Part shown: positions 1 through 7,084 of the stretch, piece after piece
Numbering within the stretch: the first letter of the stretch is position 1
How the letters are laid out: the number at the start of each line of letters is the position of its first letter
Assembly: GCA_964617875.1 (NCBI GenBank)
Contig: CAZUAI010000131.1
Coordinates: 1 to 9,778, forward strand
Length of the DNA: 9,778 nucleotides
Direction of reading: 5' to 3'
Source: CAZMVY01 sp964617875
GTDB taxonomy: Bacteria > Planctomycetota > Phycisphaerae > UBA1845 > PWPN01
Translations under genes and position numbers: made by a program
The notes under the pieces: model-generated
Database searches by the model: none
What the model was told of the DNA's origin: nothing
Seen by the model: the letters and a program-made list of their open reading frames with translations, nothing else

Positions 1-743
1 GCCGGCTGATCGGCGCCCCGCCGGGCTACGTCGGCTATGAGGAGGGCGGCCAGCTCACCGAGCGGATCCGCCGGCGCCCGTACGCCGTCGTCCTGCTCGA
101 CGAGATCGAAAAGGCCCACCCCGACGTCTTCAACATGCTGCTCCAGATCATGGAGGAAGGCCGCCTGACCGACTCGTTCGGCCGTCACGTGGATTTCAAG
201 AACGTCATCCTCATCATGACGAGCAACATCGGCGCCGACCGGATCACCAACCAGTCCACGTTCGGCTTTGAGCGGCGCGACGAGGAAGTCAGCTATGAGA
301 AGATGAAGAACATTCTCAAGGGCGAGGTCGAGCGCTACTTCCGGCCCGAGTTCCTCAACCGCGTGGACGAGCTGGTCGTCTTCCGCAAGCTCACGCACGA
401 GAACCTCTGCCAGATCGTCGATCTCGAGGTCGGCAAGGTCGCGGCGCGGCTCCGCGAGAAGGACATCGTCCTCGAGCTGACGCAGGAAGCGAAGGACTTC
501 CTGATCGAGAAGGGCACGGACGAGAAGTTCGGCGCACGGCCGCTCCGCCGCGCGATCGAGCAGTACCTCGAGGACCCGATCAGCGAGGCCATCCTTCGCG
601 GCGAGTACCGCGGCAAGCACCGCATCGTCGTATCCGTCAAACCGCCGGCTACCGAGGACGAAGAGAAGAAGCTCTTCTTTGAGTCCCCGTCGGCCGAGGC
701 CCCCGCCGAACCGGCTGCCGCCGCCGCCGGCGACGCGACCTGA
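1..743 (+). CDS. clpC: ClpC-type AAA+ ATPase, C-terminal part (5' truncated by window)
   Basis: This is the ATP-dependent unfoldase subunit that feeds proteins to the ClpP protease in the cytoplasm. The frame is open from base 3, and about 246 residues of the second AAA+ module are visible. The pore-loop segment GYVGYEEGG is at 41-67, followed by Walker B (VVLLDEIEKAHPDV), sensor 1 (MTSNIGA), the arginine-finger region (RPEFLNRVDELV) and the sensor 2 helix (KFGARPLRRAIEQYLEDP). The wording GRLTDSFGRHVDFKN fits ClpC better than ClpB or ClpA. The protein ends with an Ala/Pro/Glu-rich tail of about 30 residues that is probably disordered. The Walker A motif, first AAA+ domain and N-domain lie outside the window, so the ClpC versus ClpB assignment rests on D2 alone. 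The stop is TGA at 741-743. Confidence 0.94.
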   Translation, partial: RLIGAPPGYVGYEEGGQLTERIRRRPYAVVLLDEIEKAHPDVFNMLLQIMEEGRLTDSFGRHVDFKNVILIMTSNIGADRITNQSTFGFERRDEEVSYEKMKNILKGEVERYFRPEFLNRVDELVVFRKLTHENLCQIVDLEVGKVAARLREKDIVLELTQEAKDFLIEKGTDEKFGARPLRRAIEQYLEDPISEAILRGEYRGKHRIVVSVKPPATEDEEKKLFFESPSAEAPAEPAAAAAGDAT

Positions 744-775
744 TCGGCGCGAGGGGGGAATGTCAGTGTCTTTCC

Positions 776-801
776 CGCCCGGGGCGAAACCCGCCCGGGC
801 G
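776..801 (+). terminator. possible hairpin terminator after clpC
   Basis: CGCCCGGG (776-783) can pair with CCCGGGCG (794-801) around a 10-nt loop, 33 bases after the clpC stop. The stem is strong and fully G+C, but no T-run follows (gtgcctcttcc). It could be a factor-independent terminator of the U-less type or only a GC-rich palindrome. The rest of the gap 744-990 shows no gene. Confidence 0.3.
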
Positions 802-918
802 TGCCTCTTCCCCGTGAACAGTCTCTTGGCCGTTCCGGCAGGGGGTCTTGACCCGCTCTGTAGGTACGGCCGTGTACTCCGTCGGATTCCGTCCTTTCCC
901 ACCAAACGGCGGTAGCGG

Positions 919-924
919 TATAAT
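919..924 (+). promoter_or_regulatory. candidate -10 element for the secreted protein gene
   Basis: There is a perfect TATAAT at 919-924 in otherwise GC-rich sequence, about 65 bases before the chosen ATG at 991. No convincing -35 lies 16-18 bases upstream (the best is a weak TTTCCC at 895-900), so the call rests on the -10 alone. Confidence 0.35.
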
Positions 925-990
925 GCCGAAGGCGCTGGTCGCATGGGCGAACGGCCGGCGCCGACCGGATTGGCGCGAGGAGAATCCGTC

Positions 991-2133
991 ATGAGTCGCG
1001 ACAGAATGATGCTGATGGCCCTGGTGGGTCTGGCCTTGGGAGTGGCGTGGAGGGTCGGGGCTGAAGAATCCAGGGCGGGTGCCGACGCACCGGCCGGAGG
1101 GGCCGCCGCCAAGGACGCAGGCTCGGCCCCGGCCCCGGCGGACAGGCCGGCCAAGGCCACGGAAGAGGACATCGCCAGGGCCGTGAAGATCGACGACAAG
1201 CCGAAGTTCCTCACGGACACCATCGAGATGTTCAAGGCGAAGAAGTACCGCAACGCCGGGGTGAACCTCACGAAGCTGATCAACAGCTCGAGGCCCGACG
1301 AACTTGATGCGCTTTCGGCTCAGGCCGAGAAGGAGTTTCAGAAAACGCTCGCCGAGCTGGCCGCCGAGGCGCACATCGAGATGGCCCGGGAAAACGCCAA
1401 GGACGGGGCGATCAAGCTCATGTTCGTGACGGCGTACGAGCAGGAGGCGCTCGCCAAGAAGCTCGAGGCGGCGTACACGGAGGCACTGGGCCAGACGATC
1501 GCGCTGCCGGAGCCGGCGAAGGAGACCGCCGGCGAGAAGCCGGAGAAAAGCGGCGACCACGAGGGCGCGGACGGACCGAAGAGACCCCCCGGCGGACCCG
1601 TCGGCAGGGCGAAGAGACAACTGCCCGGCGGGCCAGGCCCAGGTCCCGGCGGCGAGCCCGCGCCGGGCTCCCCAGGGGCCCCGCCGTCGGCGGAGAGCCC
1701 GCAGGTACTTTCGCGTTCCCTGACGATCAACGAGTTCAAGGCCGAGCCGAAGAAGTTCGACGGCATCGGCGTCGGCCCCGAGCAGATGGCGGCGTTCGCG
1801 AAGCACATCGCCTACGCCGTCAGCCTCATCGACGCCCGCATGCAGTACGATCCGAAGTATCGGTTGGGCAAGGATCGCGACGCCAAGCAGGTCAAACAGG
1901 AGAAGGAGACCATCGCCAAGGAACGCAAGGCACTGCTGGATCTCCAGGCGACCGTTCGCACCGTCGCCAATCTTACCGAGCCGAAGCGTGAGCAGCGGAA
2001 GTTCATGATGGAGCAGGCGGAGAAGGCAAAGAAGGCCCAGGAAGAGAGAAAGAACCAACAAAAGAACAAGGCGCCGAAGTCGAGCGGCAAGCCGGCTACG
2101 GGCGGTCACGGCGGCAGCGGCAGGCAGGGGTGA
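991..2133 (+). CDS. secreted protein of unknown function with Pro/Gly-rich linker and Lys-rich coiled-coil tail
   Basis: I do not recognise a family. The start chosen is the ATG at 991, because GAGGAG sits 8 bases upstream (977-982) and the protein then begins with a clean signal peptide: MSRDR, a hydrophobic stretch MMLMALVGLALGVAW, then VGA before EES. An in-frame ATG at 943 would add 16 residues and bury the signal. The 380-residue product is therefore predicted to be exported. An Ala/Pro-rich stretch (25-50) leads to a charged, probably helical region (about 55-165), then a Pro/Gly/Glu-rich low-complexity linker (about 165-230, with PGGPGPGPGG). A second helical region (about 235-350) follows, and the tail is very rich in Lys, Gln and Glu (KKAQEERKNQQKNK), ending in Gly/Ser. 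No catalytic motif is visible. The gene lies 55 bases before purC on the same strand and could be co-transcribed with it, but no functional link is evident. Confidence 0.78.
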   Translation: MSRDRMMLMALVGLALGVAWRVGAEESRAGADAPAGGAAAKDAGSAPAPADRPAKATEEDIARAVKIDDKPKFLTDTIEMFKAKKYRNAGVNLTKLINSSRPDELDALSAQAEKEFQKTLAELAAEAHIEMARENAKDGAIKLMFVTAYEQEALAKKLEAAYTEALGQTIALPEPAKETAGEKPEKSGDHEGADGPKRPPGGPVGRAKRQLPGGPGPGPGGEPAPGSPGAPPSAESPQVLSRSLTINEFKAEPKKFDGIGVGPEQMAAFAKHIAYAVSLIDARMQYDPKYRLGKDRDAKQVKQEKETIAKERKALLDLQATVRTVANLTEPKREQRKFMMEQAEKAKKAQEERKNQQKNKAPKSSGKPATGGHGGSGRQG

Positions 2134-2188
2134 CGGCGAATCCGTCGCGTCCCCGGTCAAACCCGGATCAAGGAGGACACGCACAGTC

Positions 2189-3088
2189 ATGTCTTGTTCA
2201 CGAGTCGTTCTGCAAACCGACATCCCCGGCCGGTCCGTCCGTCGGGGCAAGGTCCGTGACATCTACGACTTGGGCGACACGCTGCTGATCGTGGCCACCG
2301 ATCGCATCAGCGCGTTCGATGTCGTCATGGCCAACGGCATACCGCACAAGGGCGCAGTGCTCACGGCGCTGTCGTGCTTCTGGTTTGCCCGGTTGGGTTC
2401 GATCACGCCTCACCACCTGATCGAGACGGTGCGCGACCGCGCCCCCGCGGGCTTCGAGCCGCATCTCGACCAACTCCGCGGGCGGGCGATGGTCGTGCGC
2501 AAGACGAAGGTCGTGCCGATCGAGGCGGTTGTCCGCGGCTACCTCGCGGGCAGCGGGTGGAAGGAATACGGCGAAAGCGGCCGTGTGTGCGGCGTCTCCC
2601 TGCCGCCGGGCCTGAAGCAGTGCGACCGCCTCCCGCAGCCGATCTTCACGCCCGCCACCAAGGCCGAGACGGGTCACGACCTGAACATCTCGTTCGAGGA
2701 GGCCTGCGGGATCGTCGGACGCGATGTGATGACCGCGATCCGCGACCGGAGCGTTGCGCTGTACGAGCATGCGGCCGAGTACGCCCGCGGGCGCGGCGTG
2801 ATCATTGCGGATACGAAGTTCGAGTGGGGTTGGGCGGGGGACGAGCTGATCCTCATCGACGAGGTGCTCACGCCCGACTCCTCGCGGTTCTGGCCGGCAG
2901 ACCGGTACGAGCCCGGCCGCGACCAGGCGAGCTACGACAAGCAGTTCGTACGCGATTACCTGGAATCGATCCGGTTCAACAAACAGCCGCCGGGGCCGAC
3001 GCTGCCCGAGGAGGTCGTCGCGAAGACCTCCGAGAAGTACCTCGAGGCCTACGAGCGATTGACCGGCGCGAAGCTCGTCACGGCGTAG
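2189..3088 (+). CDS. purC: phosphoribosylaminoimidazole-succinocarboxamide synthase (SAICAR synthase)
   Basis: This enzyme ligates L-aspartate to CAIR with ATP to give SAICAR, a late step of de novo purine synthesis in the cytoplasm. The 299-residue product has the length of the longer (Ade1-like) PurC form. Landmarks are the N-terminal nucleotide-binding segment GKVRDIYD (20-27), DRISAFD (38-44), the family signature VPIEAVVRGYLAGSG (109-123), the KAETGHDLNISFEE segment near the middle, and the C-terminal ADTKFEWG and IDEVLTPDSSRFWP motifs that contribute to the active site. The sequence looks complete and intact. The ATG at 2189 is preceded by AGGAGG at 2171-2176, a slightly long spacing of 12 bases. 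No other purine gene is adjacent, so purC appears to stand apart from a pur operon here. Confidence 0.98.
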   Translation: MSCSRVVLQTDIPGRSVRRGKVRDIYDLGDTLLIVATDRISAFDVVMANGIPHKGAVLTALSCFWFARLGSITPHHLIETVRDRAPAGFEPHLDQLRGRAMVVRKTKVVPIEAVVRGYLAGSGWKEYGESGRVCGVSLPPGLKQCDRLPQPIFTPATKAETGHDLNISFEEACGIVGRDVMTAIRDRSVALYEHAAEYARGRGVIIADTKFEWGWAGDELILIDEVLTPDSSRFWPADRYEPGRDQASYDKQFVRDYLESIRFNKQPPGPTLPEEVVAKTSEKYLEAYERLTGAKLVTA

Positions 3089-3455
3089 ACCTTCTTGCCC
3101 CGCGCATAAGAAAACACCGGACGCGTAAAGCCATCCGGTGCTTTCCGGAGGGGAAAGAAGCCGAAAGTATCGCTGTCTTCCAACCCTTGCAGGCCGAACT
3201 CGTCGGTGCGTCGTGGGTTCGTTGGCGGTCGAACGCACGGGACAGCGACCGAGGCGTTCGACCGATCAGTTCCTTCATCCCATTATACGACGTACAAACC
3301 GCTTCGTTCGCAGCAAAGAAACAGAAAAATCGTTGTGCGGTCATTACCCCATCCCGTGGGCGACGGGCCGCCATGACGATGCTATGCGACGGCGGAAATC
3401 CGCCCTGTTGTAGTCGCCGCTCCCGACGTGTCGTGTCCGCCGTACAGCCGGACTG
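3089..3455. other. convergent intergenic region without a supported gene
   Basis: This is 367 bases between the ends of purC and the leftward TPR gene. Apart from the terminator at 3106-3140, it contains a GC hairpin near the TPR gene's 3' end: GGCGGA/TCCGCC at 3391-3404, extended by GCGAC/GTCGC at 3386-3390 and 3413-3417, with no T-run. There is also an isolated minus-strand TATAAT at 3287-3282. The short open frames here have no ribosome-binding site and no recognisable protein pattern. I see no RNA gene. Confidence 0.6.
3106..3140. terminator. hairpin terminator in the convergent gap
   Basis: CACCGGA (3115-3121) pairs with TCCGGTG (3134-3140) around a 12-nt loop. Read on the minus strand, the stem is followed by TTTTCTTAT, a normal intrinsic-terminator tail, so it could stop transcripts coming from the leftward TPR genes. 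Read on the plus strand it lies 26 bases after the purC stop but is followed only by ctttcc, so it would be weaker for purC. It may be bidirectional. Confidence 0.5.
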
Positions 3456-4466
3456 CTACTGGCCGGGCGCGGAAACCGGGGCGGCAGGCCGGGTGGCCGG
3501 CATGGTTGCGGGCCTCGATGCAGGCATCGTGGCGATGCGACGGGTCAAACCGCCGGCGCGGGGATCATCGGGCTTGAGCTTCGTCGCCTCGGCGAGCAGC
3601 CGCCTGGCGTCCTCGGCGTGCCCGCGATCGGCGGCCGCTTCGGCCGCACGATACCGCACGTCGGCGTCGTCCTTCTTATGCCGTGATACGCCGTCGAGCA
3701 ACCGAAACGCCAGTTCCTTGTGGAGTGGTTGGTTGCTCGCGGACAGGACGATGCCGAGCCGGTGGGCAAGCTCGAGCGAAGTCTGGGCAATCCCCATAGC
3801 GGCCTCGGGGGCGTTCACCGCCACGGCCCGGTGCAGTTCGGCGTCGGCCTCGGCGAGCCTGTCCTGCTTGAGATAGACCTCGGCCAGCAGGGCGTGCGCT
3901 TCCCAACTCTCCTCGCCCGCCTTGACGCCGATGTCGATCGCCTTCTTCAGTGCCGTCTCCGCGGTGGCTCTGTCCCCCGCCCTTTCCGCGACGAGCGCAA
4001 CCATGACGTGCGACATCGGGATATCGGGATAGTCTTTCGCCATGTCGTCGGCCGTGCGCCGCGCCAACTCGTTCTCGCCCAGCGTCGCGGCAAACCGCAC
4101 CAACGCTGCCCGGGCCGGCAGGAAGTCCGGGGCCTCTATGATCATCCGTTGCAGCCGGATCAGGGCCTCGCGCTGACGCTGTGTATTCACCGGCTGCGAG
4201 GCCGGCTGCGAAACCGCGCTCGTCGATACGGGGGGGCGGCCCTCTTCCGCCAACGCGAACTGGAGGATCTCGCCGAGTTCGCGGCTCAGCCGCGCGGCCC
4301 GCTGCTCCTGTGCGGTGCCGGCCGCCTCTTCGCCGACCGGGGCCTTTGAGCTTGTGGATTTGCGAATCCACAGCACGAGCGCCACGGCCAGCAGGAACGC
4401 GATCGCGGCGAACCACAGGAAGTTCTTCAACTGCTCCGCCGATGAAGGTTTCGGTTTCTCTTCCAT
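3456..4466 (-). CDS. membrane-anchored TPR-like repeat protein
   Basis: The product has 336 residues. A short charged cytoplasmic N-terminus (1-15) precedes one hydrophobic segment (about 16-34, FLWFAAIAFLLAVALVLWI) followed by RKS, so the bulk of the protein most likely lies outside the cytoplasmic membrane. From about residue 110 to 300 there are degenerate helix-pair repeats of TPR type, for example ALLAEVYLKQDRLAEADAEL and YRAAEAAADRGHAEDARRLL. The tail is a Pro/Ala/Thr/Ser low-complexity segment (MPASRPATMPATRP), common in planctomycete proteins. TPRs point to a protein-protein scaffold, and no enzymatic motif is seen. The ATG at 4466 has no Shine-Dalgarno sequence, but a -10-like TATAAC ends only 6 bases upstream, which suggests a leaderless transcript. 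The gene follows the larger TPR membrane protein on the same strand with a 190-base gap. The two may act in the same envelope process, but that is inference. Confidence 0.85.
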   Translation of the reverse strand: MEEKPKPSSAEQLKNFLWFAAIAFLLAVALVLWIRKSTSSKAPVGEEAAGTAQEQRAARLSRELGEILQFALAEEGRPPVSTSAVSQPASQPVNTQRQREALIRLQRMIIEAPDFLPARAALVRFAATLGENELARRTADDMAKDYPDIPMSHVMVALVAERAGDRATAETALKKAIDIGVKAGEESWEAHALLAEVYLKQDRLAEADAELHRAVAVNAPEAAMGIAQTSLELAHRLGIVLSASNQPLHKELAFRLLDGVSRHKKDDADVRYRAAEAAADRGHAEDARRLLAEATKLKPDDPRAGGLTRRIATMPASRPATMPATRPAAPVSAPGQ

Positions 4467-4472
4467 GCCAGC

Positions 4473-4501
4473 GTTATACGCTTTCGCGGTCCGGTGTACA
4501 A
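4473..4501 (-). promoter_or_regulatory. candidate promoter, leaderless, for the TPR-like membrane protein
   Basis: On the minus strand TTGTAC (4501-4496), a 17-base spacer and TATAAC (4478-4473) are followed by only 6 bases before the ATG. Transcription would begin at or next to the start codon. The absence of any GGAG-like sequence agrees with a leaderless message. The -35 matches the consensus in its first three positions only. Confidence 0.4.
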
Positions 4502-4550
4502 GATGCGGCCGGGCGGCAGATGGACACCGAAAAGGTGCTTCGCTGACAGG

Positions 4551-4562
4551 ACGTCATGACGT
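4551..4562. promoter_or_regulatory. 12-bp perfect palindrome, possible operator
   Basis: ACGTCATGACGT is its own reverse complement. It lies in the 190-base gap between the two leftward TPR genes, roughly 85 bases upstream of the expected transcription start of the smaller one. That position would suit an activator site. The binding protein is unknown and chance is not excluded. Confidence 0.25.
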
Positions 4563-4656
4563 GACAAACGAGCGGGCTCCTGGGTGCTCCGTTTCCTCGG
4601 TTGCGTGGCTGCTCGACCGTTCGGCTCAACGGGCACGTGAGCCTGTTCTGGGGCGG

Positions 4657-6702
4657 CTATCGCTGCGTGTCGCCGGAGTCTGACAGGGGGGCTTCGGTGG
4701 AGGCGCCGGCGCCACGGATCTGCCCCATGGCGGCCTTCAGCCCGGCCTGGGCGGCGGGGGAGTCGGGTTGGAGGCGGAGGGCCGTGCGGAACGCATCCGC
4801 GGCGGCGGCGGGCTGGCCGTTCTGGAGCAGCGCGCCGCCCAGGTTGATGTGCGGCTCGGCGCGCCCGGGCTGAAGCCGGACGACGGCTTCGAAGAAGGGG
4901 ATTGCGTCCCGTACGTGTCCTGTCTGCGCCAGGGCGATGCCCATGTTCGTCTTCGCCCGTCCGTAGTTGGGGTCGAGCCGCGCGGCCTCGCCGAAGTGTT
5001 CGATGGCTTCGGCGGGCCTGCCCGAACGCAGGAGCGCCAAGCCGAAATTGTTGTGCATCTCCGGGCTTCGCGGCCTCAGCCGGAGGGCCTCTTCGTAATG
5101 GCGGATGGCAAGGTCCGGCTTGTTCTGCCGGGACAGGACATTGGCGAGCGCCCCGTGGGCTTCGGACGATCGCGGGGCGATCTTCAGCGCCCTCTCGAGA
5201 TAGGCGGTAGCCTCGTCGTACCTCTTGTTTTCCGCCAGGGCCGCGCCCAGGCGGATCGCGGGCTCCGGCGCATCCGGTTGGAGCCGGAGGGCCTCCTCGT
5301 AGCATGCCATGGCGGCCGTCGTATCGCCGCGTTTCGCCAGCGCACAGCCAAGGTTGTAGTGGAGCATGTGAGAACGCGGGGCCAACGTCAGCATGTATTG
5401 GTACAGACCCACCGTGTCGCTCCAGCGACGGGTGTACAGACGCGTTGCCACAGCCTCCGCCCCTGCCACAAGAACGAGCGCCCCGATCACGAAGCCCCTC
5501 GCATACCCAGACGCACGCGTGCCCGGTGCGCCATCCGCGATCCGCCCAAGAAACCACGCTAACGCGAGCAGGAACCCCACGAACGGCAGGTACACGTACT
5601 TGTCCGCGGCAATCGCGTTGCTGAAGCTGACGATCTGCATCGTGGGCAGTATCAGGATGAAGAACACCAGCCAGGCGATCGCCAGGGCACGCGTCCATCG
5701 AAGAGATATCGCGAGCGCCGCAAGCAGTATCGGCGTCGCAATGACGCCGGCCAGAACCGCCCCGTCCGACAGCGCAACGGGCTCCGGAAACGGGTAGTGC
5801 GACGACAAGTGCGACGGCCAGACGACCTTGCGCAGGTAGAAGAGCACGTTGTGACAGATCACCAGGGGAATCTCGACAAGCGGGTACTGGCCCGGCGTTT
5901 GCACCCGTGCGGTACGCGCCTGTGAAATCAGCGTAACGGCAGCGGAGATGCCCCCGATTACGAACAGCGGCAGCTTCTCCAGAACGCCCCTCCAGCTCAG
6001 ACGATTCAGCGGCCAGTAGTCCAGCAGCAACAAGACCAGCGGCAACGGCGTCGCTGTCGGCTTCGACAAGAGCGCCAAGGCGTACGCAGCCACGCACAGA
6101 ATCGCGAACACGCGATTCCGTCGGCGCGCATACCCGACGTACGAAACCAGGCAGCACAGCGAGAAGAACGTCGCCAGGAGCGTCTTGCGTTCCGCGACCC
6201 AGCAGATCGTCTCCACCGTCAGCGGGTGCAACCCGAACAGGAGCCCTGCCCCCGCGGCAACCCAGGGCCTGCCAAACAGCAGGTGCAGAAACACCACCAT
6301 CATCGCCGCGTTGATCGCGTGCAAGGCCAGACTGGTCCGATGGAACGGCCGGAGATTGTCCGCTCGCCCCGCGATCGCGTAGTCGAGCATGAGGGAGGTC
6401 ATGGCCAGCGGCTGGTAGTACCCGCCGACCGTCGAAGGATCGAGGACCTCGCCGAAAAACCGCCGCACCGACTGCCAGCTCGGGTTTTGAACAAGGTCGT
6501 TGTCCGTGAGGTATTGCTGGTCGTCGATACAAAGGGCCTGCGACGAAAGAGCGGTCCAGTGCGTCGCGACGACGACAATCGCCACGATCACCGACAGGAT
6601 CGCCGCCGTCACCATGCGGGATCCCCGTGAGCCGCCGTGTTGCGTGGCTGACGGCAAGGGAACCTTCCTATCCGGTTGTCTTCCTTGCTGCGGGCGCACC
6701 AC
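4657..6702 (-). CDS. polytopic membrane protein with C-terminal TPRs, TMTC/PMT-like putative glycosyltransferase
   Basis: The 681-residue product has about ten hydrophobic segments in the first 400 residues and six 34-residue TPRs at about 440-645, each of the form 'NLG.AL...G....A...Y..AL.L.P'. The membrane part matches the layout of TMTC-like proteins, bacterial and animal relatives of GT-C glycosyltransferases. It has an acidic pair in the first outside loop (IDDQQYLTDN, D60-D61), then YYQPLAM..LMLDY, a histidine-rich HRTSLALHAINA segment, HPLTVETICWVAERKTLL, and ADKYVYLPFVGF before the last membrane helices. Known TMTC proteins transfer mannose from a lipid-linked donor to Ser/Thr. The substrate here is not knowable from sequence. 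The start is uncertain. The GTG at 6702 gives a basic 29-residue leader, with GGGGAG 12 bases upstream. The ATG at 6615 would start just before the first membrane helix. The stop is TAG at 4659-4657. Confidence 0.85.
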   Translation of the reverse strand: MVRPQQGRQPDRKVPLPSATQHGGSRGSRMVTAAILSVIVAIVVVATHWTALSSQALCIDDQQYLTDNDLVQNPSWQSVRRFFGEVLDPSTVGGYYQPLAMTSLMLDYAIAGRADNLRPFHRTSLALHAINAAMMVVFLHLLFGRPWVAAGAGLLFGLHPLTVETICWVAERKTLLATFFSLCCLVSYVGYARRRNRVFAILCVAAYALALLSKPTATPLPLVLLLLDYWPLNRLSWRGVLEKLPLFVIGGISAAVTLISQARTARVQTPGQYPLVEIPLVICHNVLFYLRKVVWPSHLSSHYPFPEPVALSDGAVLAGVIATPILLAALAISLRWTRALAIAWLVFFILILPTMQIVSFSNAIAADKYVYLPFVGFLLALAWFLGRIADGAPGTRASGYARGFVIGALVLVAGAEAVATRLYTRRWSDTVGLYQYMLTLAPRSHMLHYNLGCALAKRGDTTAAMACYEEALRLQPDAPEPAIRLGAALAENKRYDEATAYLERALKIAPRSSEAHGALANVLSRQNKPDLAIRHYEEALRLRPRSPEMHNNFGLALLRSGRPAEAIEHFGEAARLDPNYGRAKTNMGIALAQTGHVRDAIPFFEAVVRLQPGRAEPHINLGGALLQNGQPAAAADAFRTALRLQPDSPAAQAGLKAAMGQIRGAGASTEAPLSDSGDTQR

Positions 6703-6918
6703 AGGGTGAGTCTACTCCCCCGCCCAACCCGACTCAACGACGGACGCTCGCAGCAACCCGATCCCGTGCCGCCATCGATGGCCGCCCGGTCGGCAGCGGT
6801 TCACCGTCTGCCGTATCGACGGACCGGCGTATTTCAGCGCACAAGACCCCATTCGCTCTCCTGTTGACAGGCAAGCGATATTGTAGGTCATCTATTTGTC
6901 GCCACGGTATGGGTAGCC

Positions 6919-6948
6919 TCAACATATTGTAACGATTGCGGTTATATT
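6919..6948 (+). promoter_or_regulatory. candidate distal promoter for the BMC operon
   Basis: TCAACA (6919-6924), an 18-base spacer and TATATT (6943-6948) form a plausible sigma-70-type promoter. It would give a leader of about 130 nt before the deoR ATG. The -10 lies inside the 11-bp tandem repeat at 6935-6956, so a protein bound there would block this promoter. Confidence 0.3.
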
Positions 6949-6956
6949 GCGATTAG
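6935..6956 (+). repeat. 11-bp tandem repeat, candidate DeoR operator
   Basis: ATTGCGGTTAT (6935-6945) is followed directly by ATTGCGATTAG (6946-6956), with 9 of 11 positions identical. The period is one helical turn, so both copies face the same side of the DNA. DeoR-family repressors often bind short direct repeats upstream of their own operon. The position 130-150 bases before the DeoR-family gene makes this the best operator candidate in the window. Confidence 0.4.
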
Positions 6957-6979
6957 TCTCGTCTTAAGTGCAGAGTCAT

Positions 6980-7013
6980 GCACGATATGATGCCGATTCG
7001 TTCAAAATCGTGC
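6980..7013. repeat. inverted repeat GCACGAT/ATCGTGC in the deoR leader region
   Basis: GCACGAT (6980-6986) and ATCGTGC (7007-7013) are perfect 7-base inverted arms 20 bases apart. A third CACGAT lies at 7045-7050. A second, shorter inverted pair, TATCGA (7014-7019) and TCGATA (7054-7059), sits beside it. This may be an operator half-site pair or a leader hairpin. No riboswitch fold was recognised. Confidence 0.3.
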
Positions 7014-7033
7014 TATCGAATGACGGAAGGTGC

Positions 7034-7061
7034 TTGCATTCTTTCACGATCCGTCGATAAT
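7034..7061 (+). promoter_or_regulatory. candidate proximal promoter for deoR
   Basis: TTGCAT (7034-7039), a 16-base spacer and GATAAT (7056-7061) would start transcription near 7068, leaving a leader of about 17 nt before the ATG at 7085. Purine-rich GAGGACGAGG at 7063-7072 precedes the start at a long spacing (12 bases after the last GAGG). Confidence 0.35.
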
Positions 7062-7084
7062 AGAGGACGAGGTGTGCCGGCTGC

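Larger units (their letters stand above)
6703..7084. other. AT-rich divergent regulatory region
   Basis: This is 382 bases between the leftward TMTC-like gene and the rightward deoR-pduL-BMC operon, with no supported gene. The half nearest deoR (about 6865-7065) is clearly more AT-rich than the surrounding genes. The sequence ATATTGTA occurs twice (6878-6885, 6924-6931), with a related ATATTGCG at 6944-6951. A consensus -35 TTGACA at 6864-6869 has no good -10 at the right distance. The more specific sites are listed separately. Confidence 0.6.

Noticed and set aside
763..2262. A 499-codon minus-strand open frame opposite the secreted protein gene
   Set aside because: Its composition is Arg/Leu/Gly-rich, it runs across the start of purC, and no family pattern appears. 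The plus-strand frame has a signal peptide and a ribosome-binding site.
3282..3287. A perfect TATAAT on the minus strand in the convergent gap
   Set aside because: No -35 at the right distance and no supported gene downstream, which runs antisense into the 3' end of purC.
3353..3367. A CCCGT/ACGGG hairpin in the convergent gap
   Set aside because: Five-base arms in GC-rich DNA with no tail are expected by chance.
2374..3876. A 500-codon plus-strand open frame crossing the end of purC, the convergent gap and the TPR gene
   Set aside because: The first part is a shifted reading of purC and the last part is antisense to the TPR gene. It has no start signals.
4623..4643. A GGCTCA/TGAGCC hairpin as the terminator of the TMTC-like gene
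   Set aside because: The stem is only six bases with a 9-base loop and no T-run on the minus strand, too weak to call.
4427..6532. A 701-codon open frame on the minus strand overlapping both TPR genes
   Set aside because: It is an out-of-frame shadow of the TMTC-like gene in GC-rich sequence, has an Arg/Ala/Gly-rich non-protein-like composition, and lacks the membrane and TPR pattern seen in the real frame.
6864..6869. A consensus TTGACA as a promoter -35 for deoR
   Set aside because: No -10-like hexamer lies 16-18 bases downstream. It is mentioned only in the regulatory-region entry.
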